Of a stretch of DNA of 40,608 nucleotides, positions 8,359 through 16,631 are shown one piece after another; position 1 is the first letter of the stretch; the number at the start of each line of letters is the position of its first letter. Origin of the DNA: an uncultured Paracoccaceae bacterium (lineage in GTDB: Bacteria; Pseudomonadota; Alphaproteobacteria; Rhodobacterales; Rhodobacteraceae); contig CALSNT010000019.1 in assembly GCA_943787785.1 (NCBI GenBank), positions 1 to 40,608 on the forward strand, written 5' to 3'. The notes beneath the pieces were generated by a model. The model saw nothing but the letters and a program-made list of their open reading frames with translations, made no database searches and had not been told where the DNA came from. The position numbers and the translations under genes are program-made.

Positions 8359-9864
8359 TTGGGGATTTTCACCGTGGATTTGTATTTGAAGGTTCGCCAC
8401 GCTCACTTTGAGGAAGGGTTGAGCGGGCGCCGGATTGCCCGGGATTTTGGGCTTAGCCGGGACAGTGTTTCGAAGATGTTGGCGTATTCTGAGCCGCCCG
8501 GATATCGGCGAACGGCGCCGATCAGGCGTCCCAGGCTTGATCCTTATACGGGTCAGATCGACCAATGGCTTGCGGAAGACAAGACCCGTCCCCGCAAGCA
8601 GCGCCATACGGCCAAGCGGATCTTTGAACGGCTACGTGACGAATGTGGGTTCGGTGGCGGTTACACGATTGTCAAAGACTACGTCCGATCCAGGAAGCGC
8701 TCCGGCAAGGAGATGTTTGTTCCGCTGAGCCATCCGCCTGGACACGCCCAGGCCGACTTTGGCGAAGCGCTGGTTGTGATCGGCGGTGTCGAGCAAAAGG
8801 CGTTCTTCTTTGCGCTTGATTTGCCCCACAGTGATGCCTGCTACATCCGCGCGTATCCTGCGGCGAACACCGAAGCCTGGCTGGACGGGCACGTACATGC
8901 CTTTGGCTTTTTTGGCGCGGTGCCGCGCTCTGTCCTTTACGACAATGATCGCTGCCTTGTGGCGAAGATCATGCCGGATGACACCCGCCAGAGAACCCAG
9001 CGGTTCAGCGCGATGCTCTCTCATTATGTGATCGGTGACCGTTATGGCCGTCCCGGCAAGGGCAATGATAAGGGCAAAGTCGAAGGCCTTGTTGGGTACG
9101 GGCGGCGCAACTTCATGGTACCGATCCCGCGCTTTGCCCATTGGGATGCGTTCAACGACTACCTTGAAGAACAATGCCGCAAACGGCAGGCCGACATGCT
9201 GCGCGGTCACAAGGTCAGTATCGGCGAACGGCTGGAGGCTGATCTGGCGGCCATGCGTCCTTTGCCCGCCGCGCCCTTTGAAGCCTGTGATCTCCAAAGT
9301 GGCCAAGTCACATCAACATCCCAGGTGCGCTACCGGGGCAACGATTACTCAGTCCCCGTTGCCTATGGCCATCGAGAGGTTTGGATCAAAGGCTTCGTTG
9401 ACCGCGTCGTGATTGGCTGCGCGGCAGAGATCATCGCAGACCATCCCCGCTCCTATGACTCAGGCGATATGGTGTTTGACCCGGTGCATTACCTGCGCCT
9501 GATCGAGCGCAAGATCATGTCCTTTGATCAGGCAGCGCCCTTGCAGGGCTGGGAGCTGCCAGAAGCCTTCGCCACGCTCCAGCGGCTCTTGGAGGCCCGG
9601 CAAGGCAAGACCGGGAAGCGGGAGTATGTGCAGGTTCTTCGCCTGTTGGAACGCTTTGATCTGGCGGTGCTGCATCTGGCGATCAAAGACGCACTGCTGA
9701 TGAGAGCGGTCAGCTTCGACGCGATCAAGCATCTGCTTCTCTGCCGTGTTGAGCGCCGACCGCCGCGGCTGGATCTGGATGTCTATCCCTTTCTGCCCAG
9801 AACCAATGTCGCCACAACGTCTGCAGCCACCTACATGAGCCTGCTGACAGGCGGTGGCGCATGA
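8359..9864 (+). CDS. istA: IS21 transposase IstA
   Basis: DDE transposase of 501 residues that cuts and joins the IS21 ends together with the IstB ATPase. The N-terminus has a helix-turn-helix (GLSGRRIARDFGLSRDSVSKML). The integrase core shows the first aspartate in GHAQADFGEA, the second in SVLYDND and the glutamate in KGKVEGLVGYGRRNF. The start is a TTG at 8359 preceded by GGGAGGGC; a GTG at 8374 is the alternative. It overlaps istB by four bases (ATGA), so the two are translationally coupled. Confidence 0.93.
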   Translation: MGIFTVDLYLKVRHAHFEEGLSGRRIARDFGLSRDSVSKMLAYSEPPGYRRTAPIRRPRLDPYTGQIDQWLAEDKTRPRKQRHTAKRIFERLRDECGFGGGYTIVKDYVRSRKRSGKEMFVPLSHPPGHAQADFGEALVVIGGVEQKAFFFALDLPHSDACYIRAYPAANTEAWLDGHVHAFGFFGAVPRSVLYDNDRCLVAKIMPDDTRQRTQRFSAMLSHYVIGDRYGRPGKGNDKGKVEGLVGYGRRNFMVPIPRFAHWDAFNDYLEEQCRKRQADMLRGHKVSIGERLEADLAAMRPLPAAPFEACDLQSGQVTSTSQVRYRGNDYSVPVAYGHREVWIKGFVDRVVIGCAAEIIADHPRSYDSGDMVFDPVHYLRLIERKIMSFDQAAPLQGWELPEAFATLQRLLEARQGKTGKREYVQVLRLLERFDLAVLHLAIKDALLMRAVSFDAIKHLLLCRVERRPPRLDLDVYPFLPRTNVATTSAATYMSLLTGGGA

Positions 9865-10625
9865 CCGAGGCTCCTGAACTGCTTCTGGCCCATCACCTCA
9901 AAACCCTGCGGTTGCCCACATTCCTGCGTGAGCACGACAAGCAAGCGCGTATCTGCGCCGCAGAGGGCGTGGACCATGTCCGCTATCTGGCCCGGCTGAC
10001 CGAGTTGGAACTGATCGACCGCGAACGACGCATGGTCGAACGCAGGATCAAGTCGGCGAAGTTCCCGGCGGTCAAAAGCCTGGACAGCTTCGACTTCAAG
10101 GCGATCCCATCGCTGAACAAGATGATGGTTCTGGAATTGGCGCGCTGTGATTGGATCGAGCGCCAGGAGAACGTCATCGCGCTCGGCCCGTCCGGCACCG
10201 GCAAAACCCATGTCGCGCTCGGGCTGGGCCTTGCAGCGTGTCAAAAAGGGCTGCCGGTGGCGTTTGTAACAGCAGCGGCGTTGGTCAATGAACTGATGGA
10301 ATCCAGAGACGAGAAGCGCTTGCTGCGCCTGCAGCGACAACTGGCCAAAGTCAAACTGCTGATCATCGACGAGTTGGGCTTCGTGCCCCTCAGCAAAACC
10401 GGCGCTGAACTATTGTTCGAGCTGATCTCACAGCGTTACGAACGCGGCTCCACGCTAATCACCAGCAACCTGCCATTCGAAGAATGGACTGACACATTCG
10501 GCACCGAACGCCTGACTGGCGCCCTTCTGGATCGCCTGACCCATCATGTGAACATTCTGGAAATGAACGGCGAAAGCTACCGCCTCAGCCAGAGCCGCCA
10601 ACGAACCAAAACAACCGGAACTTGA
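9861..10625 (+). CDS. istB: IS21 helper ATPase IstB
   Basis: AAA+ ATPase of 254 residues, related to DnaC, that selects target DNA and stimulates IstA. Walker A is LGPSGTGKTH near residue 110 and Walker B is LLIIDELGF near residue 168. The sensor segment STLITSNLPFEEW is present. It starts at an ATG overlapping the istA stop. Length and motifs are complete. Confidence 0.95.
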   Translation: MTEAPELLLAHHLKTLRLPTFLREHDKQARICAAEGVDHVRYLARLTELELIDRERRMVERRIKSAKFPAVKSLDSFDFKAIPSLNKMMVLELARCDWIERQENVIALGPSGTGKTHVALGLGLAACQKGLPVAFVTAAALVNELMESRDEKRLLRLQRQLAKVKLLIIDELGFVPLSKTGAELLFELISQRYERGSTLITSNLPFEEWTDTFGTERLTGALLDRLTHHVNILEMNGESYRLSQSRQRTKTTGT

Positions 10626-10779
10626 TCAAAGCAGGATTGGCCTGACGGCCAATGCGCCTTGGAACGTGCTTGCTACCTGAGGGCCTCACGCTCCAAGGCG
10701 CACACCACAAACTGGCCGGCTTTTGCTCCGCCCTAGTGGCAGGATATTACGCCGCCGTTGACAGAGAGACCGACACAGA

Positions 10780-11769
10780 TCATGCGGTCAAATCCTGGAC
10801 AACCGCACGGCCTGAAAAGTCATTCGCCATCAGCACAAGGCCTTCATTAAGCCGCGTGGTAGGCGTCCAGCCCAGTAATCGCTGAGCTTTTCCTACATCC
10901 GGACAGCGGCGGATCGGATCGTCAAGCGGAAGCGGCCCATGCACAACATGTCCATCGTGGGCCAGCAGGTGGGCCACGAGTTGTGCGATCTCCAACACCG
11001 TCAGTTCGTGTGGATTGCCAAGGTTAATGACCTCGCCGTGCGCCGCATCGACCGTCGCCATCAGGATAAGCCCAGCGACCAGGTCGTCCACATAGCACAG
11101 GCTCCGCGTCTGGCTCCCATCGCCATATAAGGTCAAGGATTTCCCGTTCAGGGCCTGGCTGATCAGATTGGGCAGCAGGCGCCCGTCGTCGATATTCATA
11201 CCTGGCCCGTATGTATTGAAGATACGCGCAATCCGTCCGTTCAATCCATGCCTGCGCACAAGATCCATGGTCAGTGTTTCAGCCGCTCGTTTGCCCTCGT
11301 CATAGCATGAACGGGTACCAACAGGGTTTGTATTACCCCAATAGGTTTCAGGCTGCGGATGGATCGCTGGATCACCATAGACTTCGCTGGTCGAAGCCTG
11401 AACGAATACCGCGTCCCAAGCAAGCGCCAGGCTCGACAGGTTGTCGGTGCCATAAACATTGGTGCGCCACGTGCCAAGTGGGTCACTTTGATACACCAGC
11501 GGAGATGCCGGGGACGCGAGATTTAACACAATGTCGCATCGCTGCAGTTCGGGCAGAGATTTGGCAATGTCGGCCTCCAAAATTGTGACTTGGCCATTCT
11601 CTGCAAAGCAATCAAACATCGACCGCGACCCAGTCGAAAAATCATCGAGAACTACAATCTGTGCGCCGCCCACAAGAGCGGCTTCGCTGAGGTGGCGACC
11701 GATGAAACCAGCCCCGCCCGCGATCAGGACCCTTTTGTTTAGAAGTGATCTGGCATCGCCCTCAAGCAT
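10780..11769 (-). CDS. UDP-glucuronate decarboxylase / UDP-xylose synthase-like NAD-dependent sugar epimerase
   Basis: Extended short-chain dehydrogenase of 329 residues. The NAD-binding motif GGAGFIG is at residues 18-24 and the catalytic pair YDEGK at residues 156-160. The block HPQPETYWGNTNPVGTRSCY and the later RIFNTYGPGMNIDDGR are hallmarks of UDP-glucuronate decarboxylases, which make UDP-xylose from UDP-glucuronate in the cytoplasm. dTDP-glucose 4,6-dehydratase is the less likely alternative. It overlaps the upstream GT90 gene by 8 bases, pointing to one transcript: a UDP-xylose maker next to a CAP10-type transferase. Its stop lies only 16 bases from the IS21 end, so IS21 separates it from whatever followed. 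Confidence 0.88.
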   Translation of the reverse strand: MLEGDARSLLNKRVLIAGGAGFIGRHLSEAALVGGAQIVVLDDFSTGSRSMFDCFAENGQVTILEADIAKSLPELQRCDIVLNLASPASPLVYQSDPLGTWRTNVYGTDNLSSLALAWDAVFVQASTSEVYGDPAIHPQPETYWGNTNPVGTRSCYDEGKRAAETLTMDLVRRHGLNGRIARIFNTYGPGMNIDDGRLLPNLISQALNGKSLTLYGDGSQTRSLCYVDDLVAGLILMATVDAAHGEVINLGNPHELTVLEIAQLVAHLLAHDGHVVHGPLPLDDPIRRCPDVGKAQRLLGWTPTTRLNEGLVLMANDFSGRAVVQDLTA

Positions 11770-12733
11770 ATTGCTTCATCAATCGGGCAGCGCGCGCGAT
11801 TTCACTTTCAAAGGTCAGACTGTTGGCCATAGCCTGGCCTGCAGATGCAATCGATCCTGCCTGTTGTGGATTTGAGCGCACCCAATCAACTTTCTCAAAA
11901 AAGTCCGACATGTCCGCCTTGACCGGGACGTAGTGAACGAAGGGTTTCAATTCACCATAATACCACTGTCGGAACCCGAAATCGCTTTGAACTTTCAGGA
12001 CACAACAACCCATCAACAAGCGATGATAAAAATTGTCCCACGCGTTCGAGAAGCCATCAATATCAATCGCGTATTTCTTGCCTATCCATTGATCGCTCGG
12101 AATGCGAGTGCCCACGAAACCAGCCCTCTGCGCCACGGCGGCATCTTTTTCGTGCTCTGGGAACACAAAGCGGAAATCGACCTCACTGTCACGACAGATC
12201 CACGCCATGCGGATGCGCTGTCGTAAGGTCGGATGATTGCGGATTTCCGGGGCAAAGGAAAGATACCCATTCCCGTTCGGAGCACCCCGCCAAACGATGT
12301 CGCCGGATCGCTCGTGCCAAGGCTTCGGGTTTTTCGAGACCAAATCGCGCAGGGCAGAATATCCACCAGACTGGAAGAAATAGAGATCGGGCAGCGGGAT
12401 CACATGCTCACTGAAACTGGAATAGGAAAACCGCGCCTCACTTGGAAGATTGCCGTCACTTGTATTGCACGTGACCTGCGTGACGGTCAGGTCGCACTGG
12501 CTAAAATAATAAAGAAACGGAACAGCTTTAGCGCGAGTGACGGACCGATGGGGCCGCGGTGATATGCCAAGTTCCAGGCCTGATGGCCCGCGCGACAACA
12601 GCATATCGCTCATAGCGGCAATGTCGTTGCGCACCACGACTTTCACCCTTGGCGAAGATAATCCTATATCTTTCAGCATCCTCCTTCTGATCTTGTCAAA
12701 CCGGCGTCGGCGGTACATTTCATACAAATTCAT
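11762..12733 (-). CDS. GT90 (CAP10-like) glycosyltransferase
   Basis: A 323-residue protein of glycosyltransferase family 90, which includes fungal Cap10 capsule xylosyltransferase and animal POGLUT enzymes. Key segments are GDIVWRGAPNGNG (residues 144-156), the donor-binding KYAIDIDGFSNAWDNFYHRL (220-239), then KVQSDFGFRQWYY and KPFVHYVPVKADMSDF. No signal peptide or membrane helix is seen, so it probably acts at the cytoplasmic face on a lipid-linked or LPS substrate. With the UDP-xylose synthase-like gene overlapping its end, xylose transfer is a sensible guess. The start is the ATG at 12733; a second ATG lies five codons in, and no strong ribosome binding site decides. Confidence 0.85.
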   Translation of the reverse strand: MNLYEMYRRRRFDKIRRRMLKDIGLSSPRVKVVVRNDIAAMSDMLLSRGPSGLELGISPRPHRSVTRAKAVPFLYYFSQCDLTVTQVTCNTSDGNLPSEARFSYSSFSEHVIPLPDLYFFQSGGYSALRDLVSKNPKPWHERSGDIVWRGAPNGNGYLSFAPEIRNHPTLRQRIRMAWICRDSEVDFRFVFPEHEKDAAVAQRAGFVGTRIPSDQWIGKKYAIDIDGFSNAWDNFYHRLLMGCCVLKVQSDFGFRQWYYGELKPFVHYVPVKADMSDFFEKVDWVRSNPQQAGSIASAGQAMANSLTFESEIARAARLMKQYA

Positions 12734-12835
12734 AGCTTACTTATCTGGTTCTGGTTTGTCTGTCTTCAGCCGACATTCCCCCAGTCCCCCAGCAAAAAGC
12801 CGTCGCTGTCAGGATGTCGTCCGATTTCTTAAAGA

Positions 12836-13072
12836 TCAAGCCTCTTGGGCGCGCCGTACCATTTGCTGAACACGCGCCTCAAATTGATCCTGCGTTTCGC
12901 CTGGTTCGCGGGTGGCTTGGAAAATGCGGCCTGATCCCGGGAGCAGGACCAACCGGGAAACCTCATCTGCGCTTCCATCCTCATTTTCGTAGAGCGTCTG
13001 GAACTCGACAGGCTCATCGTCGGCTGTGCCCATCTTCCTTTCGGCATTCCGCAATCGCTGTTTAAGGCTCAT
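12836..13072 (-). CDS. Small protein of unknown function
   Basis: A 78-residue acidic and charged protein (MSLKQRLRNAERKMG at the start, ending VQQMVRRAQEA). Its ATG overlaps the stop of the upstream DUF5681 gene by four bases, so the two are almost certainly co-translated. No family is recognised. The segment VLLPGSGRIFQATREPGET suggests a small folded core with charged helices at both ends. It is the leftmost gene of the integrative element seen here. Confidence 0.7.
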   Translation of the reverse strand: MSLKQRLRNAERKMGTADDEPVEFQTLYENEDGSADEVSRLVLLPGSGRIFQATREPGETQDQFEARVQQMVRRAQEA

Positions 13073-13503
13073 TTCGTCGTCTCCAATGCCGTGAGTCGAC
13101 GTTCCAAATCCTCGGTTTCCAGTGTCTTTCTGTAGCCCTCGACCAAGCCCATGACGCTGGCCCCTTCCAACGGGGTCAGGTCGCCCGCCGATACCGCCGC
13201 CAGCACAGCCTGAGCGGCCCGTGAGGCGTCCTGAGCGGTTTCCACGGGTGGGAGGGCAAACTGGACCGGCGTGTCCTTACGGGGCGGCGATATACGCTCC
13301 AGGCAAAGACGCAGAGCCGTCGTGTCGCCATCCAGCGCCATATCGACAGCCTTCCGGGTGATCGCTTCGCCTTCGCCGTCCAGCAATTCTTCGACGGCGC
13401 GGGTTATCTTATGACGCGCGCCCTTGGGGCGACCAGGATTGCCCTGAGCAAACTTGCCACCCTCATCGGTGTACGTTTTCCCGTCGTTTTTACGTTTGCT
13501 CAT
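13069..13503 (-). CDS. DUF5681 domain protein
   Basis: About 144 residues. The N-terminal motif GGKFAQGNPGRPKGARHKIT is the DUF5681 signature found in phage- and island-encoded proteins; its basic AT-hook-like GRPKG suggests DNA contact. The C-terminal half is helical, ending in a probable coiled coil (LETEDLERRLTALETTK). The frame is open up to 13575, but the ATG at 13503 (MSKRKNDGK) fits the family start better and has a G-run upstream. It overlaps the next small gene by ATGA. The function is unknown. Confidence 0.75.
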   Translation of the reverse strand: MSKRKNDGKTYTDEGGKFAQGNPGRPKGARHKITRAVEELLDGEGEAITRKAVDMALDGDTTALRLCLERISPPRKDTPVQFALPPVETAQDASRAAQAVLAAVSAGDLTPLEGASVMGLVEGYRKTLETEDLERRLTALETTK

Positions 13504-13685
13504 TGCGATAGCCCCCCAAAGCAGAAGGTTGGCGTGCTTAGCCCGTTGAACGTGACCAGACCACCACACTGACATGGCCGCTGCGGCGCGCGCGGTTGAC
13601 TTGCAGCATCGTGTGCGTCGTCAGAGTTTTTGGAACCAAGAACGGCCTAAACTAAGAGAGAGTCTGGCTCATCTGATTTCTGTGA

Positions 13686-14666
13686 TTATGCGGCGCGTTG
13701 TCTGTGATGCAAGCGCCGCGTTTCGAGCGTCTTTCGTTTGATCCTTTCTCTTTGTTTTAGAATGGCTTTGTCACGGCCGAAGTAGACGTCGGATGGCGTG
13801 ACGTTGTTGAGGCTCTCGTGGTACCGCTGATGATTGTAGTGTTCGACGAAGGCTTCGATCTGGGCTTCGAGATCGCCCGGCAAGAAGTAGTTTTCGAGCA
13901 AGATGCGGTTCTTCAGGGTTTGATGCCATCGCTCGATCTTGCCCTGAGTCTGCGGATGATACGGCGCACCGCGAGAATGCTTCATGCCTTTGTCCTGCAG
14001 CCATTCAGCAAGGTCGCCTGAGACGTAGCTGGAGCCATTATCGCTGAGCAGGCGTGGCTTGTGAACGACGTGGACCTGATCACAGCCGGATGCCTGCAGG
14101 GCCAGATCGAGCGTATCTGTCACATCCTCAGCCCGCATGTTCGTGCACAACTTCCACGAGATGATGTACCGGCTGTAATCGTCGAGGATCGTGCTGAGAT
14201 AAAACCAACCCCAGCCGAGAACTTTGAGGTAGGTGAAGTCGGTTTGCCAAAGCTGATTGATGGCGGTGGTCTTGTCGGTGAACTCGCTCGCTGCCTTGAT
14301 AACAATGAAGGCGGGGCTGGTGATCAGATCGTGGGCTTTCAGCACTCGGTAGACCGAAGATTCTGAGACAAAGTAGCGGTTCCGATCCGTGAAGGTCACC
14401 GCCAGTTCGCGCGGCGACAGCTCCGTTTCCTTCAACGCCAGCTTGACGACCTTGCGGCGCACCGTGTCAGGAATGCGGTTCCAGACGTTTTTTGGCTTGG
14501 GGGATTGATCCTGCAGCCCAGCCTCGCCACGCTGCAGATACCGATCATACCAACGGTAAAATGTGGTGCGGGGCAGGCCCATTTTTGCCAACGTCTGACG
14601 TGCTGACAGGTGCGATCCCTCGACCAGCCGGATGATCTCCAGCTTCTCGGATGGGTGATACCTCAT
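13686..14666 (-). CDS. IS3-family transposase OrfB (DDE)
   Basis: A 326-residue DDE catalytic subunit. The N-terminal helix-turn-helix (RQTLAKMGLPRTTFYRWYDRYL) is followed by the rve integrase core. The first Asp is in QLWQTDFTYLK, the second in RLLSDNGSSYVS, and the Glu in HPQTQGKIERWHQTLKNR. Its ATG overlaps the orfA stop by four bases. Many IS3 members make a fused product by -1 frameshifting instead, so here translational coupling is the visible arrangement. Confidence 0.93.
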   Translation of the reverse strand: MRYHPSEKLEIIRLVEGSHLSARQTLAKMGLPRTTFYRWYDRYLQRGEAGLQDQSPKPKNVWNRIPDTVRRKVVKLALKETELSPRELAVTFTDRNRYFVSESSVYRVLKAHDLITSPAFIVIKAASEFTDKTTAINQLWQTDFTYLKVLGWGWFYLSTILDDYSRYIISWKLCTNMRAEDVTDTLDLALQASGCDQVHVVHKPRLLSDNGSSYVSGDLAEWLQDKGMKHSRGAPYHPQTQGKIERWHQTLKNRILLENYFLPGDLEAQIEAFVEHYNHQRYHESLNNVTPSDVYFGRDKAILKQRERIKRKTLETRRLHHRQRAA

Positions 14667-15028
14667 TCTTGGTCGCCCCCATCCCCTGTCATGCTTTTTT
14701 TGAGCAAACGGAGGTCAAGCGTCTGCTCCGCAACGACCTCCTTCAGGTCCCGAGCTTCGCGCCGCAGATCCTTGACCTCGTCGGTCGTCGCAGCACGCGC
14801 TGTATCGCCCGCCAGGCGTCTCTTCCCGGCCTCCATGAAGTCCTTCGACCATTTGTAATAGATGCCCTGTGAGATGCCCTCACGGCGACACAGCTCGGCA
14901 ATACTGTCCTCGCCGCGCAGGCCGTCCAGTACGATGCGGATCTTCTCTTCCGATGAATATTGCCTGCGGGTCGCCCGCTTGATGTCTTTGACGATCTTCT
15001 CGCCGGCGCTCTTCGTTGTCTGTCTCAT
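14663..15028 (-). CDS. IS3-family transposase OrfA (DNA-binding)
   Basis: About 121 residues. It has a helix-turn-helix (SIAELCRREGISQGIYYKW) and then a leucine-rich coiled coil (DEVKDLRREARDLKEVVAEQ) that pairs subunits. The ATG at 15028 (MRQTTKSAGEK) has GAGGAG about 7 bases upstream and is preferred over the longer frame from 15076, which would start inside the terminal repeat. Confidence 0.9.
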   Translation of the reverse strand: MRQTTKSAGEKIVKDIKRATRRQYSSEEKIRIVLDGLRGEDSIAELCRREGISQGIYYKWSKDFMEAGKRRLAGDTARAATTDEVKDLRREARDLKEVVAEQTLDLRLLKKSMTGDGGDQE

Positions 15029-15141
15029 GCCCCACTCCTCAGTGGTTACGATGCGCCAACAACTCTCTCTTATCAAATCGCCCTATTTGGACCCATAAGC
15101 GCTGACGTCAGACAGCATTCAGCAAAACGAGGAAAAACGAC

Positions 15142-15240
15142 ATGAAGAAACCCTACATCAAGCCGAATGCGGCCAAGCGAAATAGCCTGGCAATGCTCGC
15201 TGCAGGGCAGGTTTGCGTTTCGAAGTGCCCGCCGGGTTAA
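15142..15240 (+). CDS. Candidate 32-residue RiPP-like precursor peptide
   Basis: A short open frame with a good GAGGA box eight bases before its ATG. The N-terminal half, MKKPYIKPNAAKRNSL, has the KK-x-Y-x-x-P-x(n)-L pattern seen in leaders of lasso-type and related precursors. The C-terminal half, AAGQVCVSKCPPG, is small-residue rich with two cysteines four residues apart (25 and 29). No cyclase, protease or transporter that would process it is present in the window. It begins 70 bases from the IS3 end and points the opposite way to the neighbouring ATPase gene. That it is translated is plausible; the RiPP idea is an inference from the pattern. Confidence 0.45.
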   Translation: MKKPYIKPNAAKRNSLAMLAAGQVCVSKCPPG

Positions 15241-15503
15241 TACTGCGAACACATTCCGTGTAGAAAAGGTCTCGGCATAGCGCCGGGGCTTTTTACGTTT
15301 GTGCATGTCGCTGCGGGTTGATGCCGTCGTCATTGCTGAACGAATTGCAATCAAAGGGCGCGCCCCGCCTCTCAGGGCGGGCGCACAGCCCTTGGGGGTA
15401 TGGGGGTGTGTTTGGCTAGGGGGATGAAGGGGGTATTGCAGGGGGGATGAAGCCACTTTCGTATGACTATCGTAGGGGGGTATTGTAGGGGTATTGCAGT
15501 CTG
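15241..15503. other. Non-coding G-rich region downstream of the AAA ATPase gene
   Basis: No gene is seen between the short peptide and the ATPase stop. The plus strand becomes increasingly G-rich toward 15500. A GC-rich imperfect hairpin lies near 15357-15384 (CGCCCCGCCT..AGGGCGGGCG). Repeated motifs are listed separately. The region could hold an origin, a regulatory site or the ATPase operon terminator. Confidence 0.5.
15419..15499. repeat. G-rich iteron-like direct repeats
   Basis: Three copies of GGGGTATTG (within 15429-15437, 15475-15485 and 15488-15496) and two copies of GGGGGATGAAG (15419-15429 and 15442-15452) lie within 81 bases. On the other strand they read as CAATACCCC and CTTCATCCCCC. 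They sit directly behind the stop of a RepA-like ATPase gene. Confidence 0.7.
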
Positions 15504-16631
15504 TCATTGGCCCGCCTCCACGATAAAAGACGTGCGGCGCGAGGCCGGTCCTTCGGTCTCAATCTTGATCTGCTCAGCAGCCAGCAGCCCCTCCATCGCA
15601 GCCTTCAACGCCCGTTTGGTCATGCCCTCGTTATCGGGGTGTTCTGCAAACAGCTTGGGCGCGTAGCGCGAACCAACGACATGATTGACCGGCCTGCCCT
15701 GCGCGGTGAAAGCGGCCAGCAGCTTCATGAACACGCGCTGCGCCTTGGCACCCGCCGCCAGCCTATCCAGCCCCTGTTCAGACGCCTCAGCGACGAACAC
15801 ACCAGCCTGCCACTTCATATGCGTCTCTTCACCTATCCGCCCGTAGTTGGCTTTCATGGTGGTCATGACACGCCGGTCAGGGTCCGCCTCGAACCCGTTG
15901 TCGGTGATGCGCGACAGATAGAGCCGCGAGCGAACCGAGTTGTTCCAGGCGGTGCTGCCCGATGCGCCCGTACCGCTGGAAAGCCCCGTTAACGACGGAT
16001 GCCCTAACAACAGAACCGCGCAATTCTGGCGCAACGCCAAGCCACGAAGCAAACCAATGAACTGACGCACCTTGGCCCGGTCGTTCTCGTTGGCGGGATA
16101 TACGTCCGCCAACGTGTCCACCACGATCAACGCGGGAGACTCGCTTTCGGCACGGCGTTCCAACTCCTTGAACAATTCAGAGCGGATCAGCGTGACCTGG
16201 CTTTCGATGGCCAGCAATGCGTCTTCGCCAGCCAGCGACCTCAGGGTCAGGTTTTCGGTGTCATCCCAGTTACGCCTCTCAGCGCGCAGAATGTCGGCAA
16301 GGCGGCGGTGCAGTTCGTCGTCATCGTCCTCGGCGCTCATATAGATCACCGGGCCAGCCTTGGTGCCCTTGCCCAGCCAACCGCCCTCAGAGGCGACCGC
16401 GACGGCCAGTTGCAGTGCCAGCAGGCTTTTGCCTGTACCGCCATCGCCCCCAAAGAGCGTGACCGTCTTTTGCGGTATCAACCCGTGTACCAACCACTCG
16501 CGCGGCTTGACGGCTTTACCATTGAGAGTTGCCGCAGAATAGAACTGCGACCTGCGCTTGTCCGGGTCGGGCTTGCCAGGATCACCGGGACACCCTTTAT
16601 CGACCCACTCCTCGAAACTGACATCCATCAT
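15504..16631 (-). CDS. RepA-like AAA family ATPase (AAA_25, RecA-fold)
   Basis: About 375 residues, related to hexameric RecA-fold helicases such as RSF1010 RepA. Walker A is GGDGGTGKS (residues 61-69). VIYMSAEDDDDELHRRL is the helicase segment after it, Walker B is ALIVVDTLADVYPANENDR, and CAVLLLGHPSLTGLSSGTGASGST is written here in two parts: the motif-3 region CAVLLLGHPSL and the loop GLSSGTGASGST. The C-terminal domain resembles a winged helix. The ATG at 16631 overlaps the previous stop (ATGATG with TGA inside); the open frame reaches 16781, but that part is shadow. The likely role is in replication or maintenance of the integrative element. Confidence 0.85.
   Translation of the reverse strand: MMDVSFEEWVDKGCPGDPGKPDPDKRRSQFYSAATLNGKAVKPREWLVHGLIPQKTVTLFGGDGGTGKSLLALQLAVAVASEGGWLGKGTKAGPVIYMSAEDDDDELHRRLADILRAERRNWDDTENLTLRSLAGEDALLAIESQVTLIRSELFKELERRAESESPALIVVDTLADVYPANENDRAKVRQFIGLLRGLALRQNCAVLLLGHPSLTGLSSGTGASGSTAWNNSVRSRLYLSRITDNGFEADPDRRVMTTMKANYGRIGEETHMKWQAGVFVAEASEQGLDRLAAGAKAQRVFMKLLAAFTAQGRPVNHVVGSRYAPKLFAEHPDNEGMTKRALKAAMEGLLAAEQIKIETEGPASRRTSFIVEAGQ

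Larger units (their letters stand above)
8304..10763 (+). mobile_element. IS21-family insertion sequence
   Basis: A 2460-bp element with istA and istB. The ends read TGTC..GGCGGCGTAA on both sides: left from 8304, right inverted from 10763, with 22 of 29 outer positions matching and TG..CA termini. The flanking bases (AGTGC left, GAGAG right) do not form a target duplication, which suggests that this copy sits at a recombination junction rather than at its original insertion site. Confidence 0.88.
13653..15072 (-). mobile_element. IS3-family insertion sequence
   Basis: About 1420 bp with orfA and orfB. The ends share an inverted TAAGAGAGAGT (13653-13663 and, inverted, 15062-15072), with further partial matches inward (GGC..CATC). 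The outermost base pair and a 3-bp target duplication could not be fixed by eye. It lies inside the integrative element, between the DUF5681 gene and the short peptide gene at 15142. Confidence 0.85.

Noticed and set aside
12734-12835. Intact tRNA gene at the left end of the integrative element
   Set aside because: No anticodon, D or T arm pattern could be found in this interval.
15142-15503. Complete lasso-peptide gene cluster
   Set aside because: No asparagine-synthetase-like cyclase, transglutaminase-like protease or RRE protein is present; only the peptide-like frame is seen.
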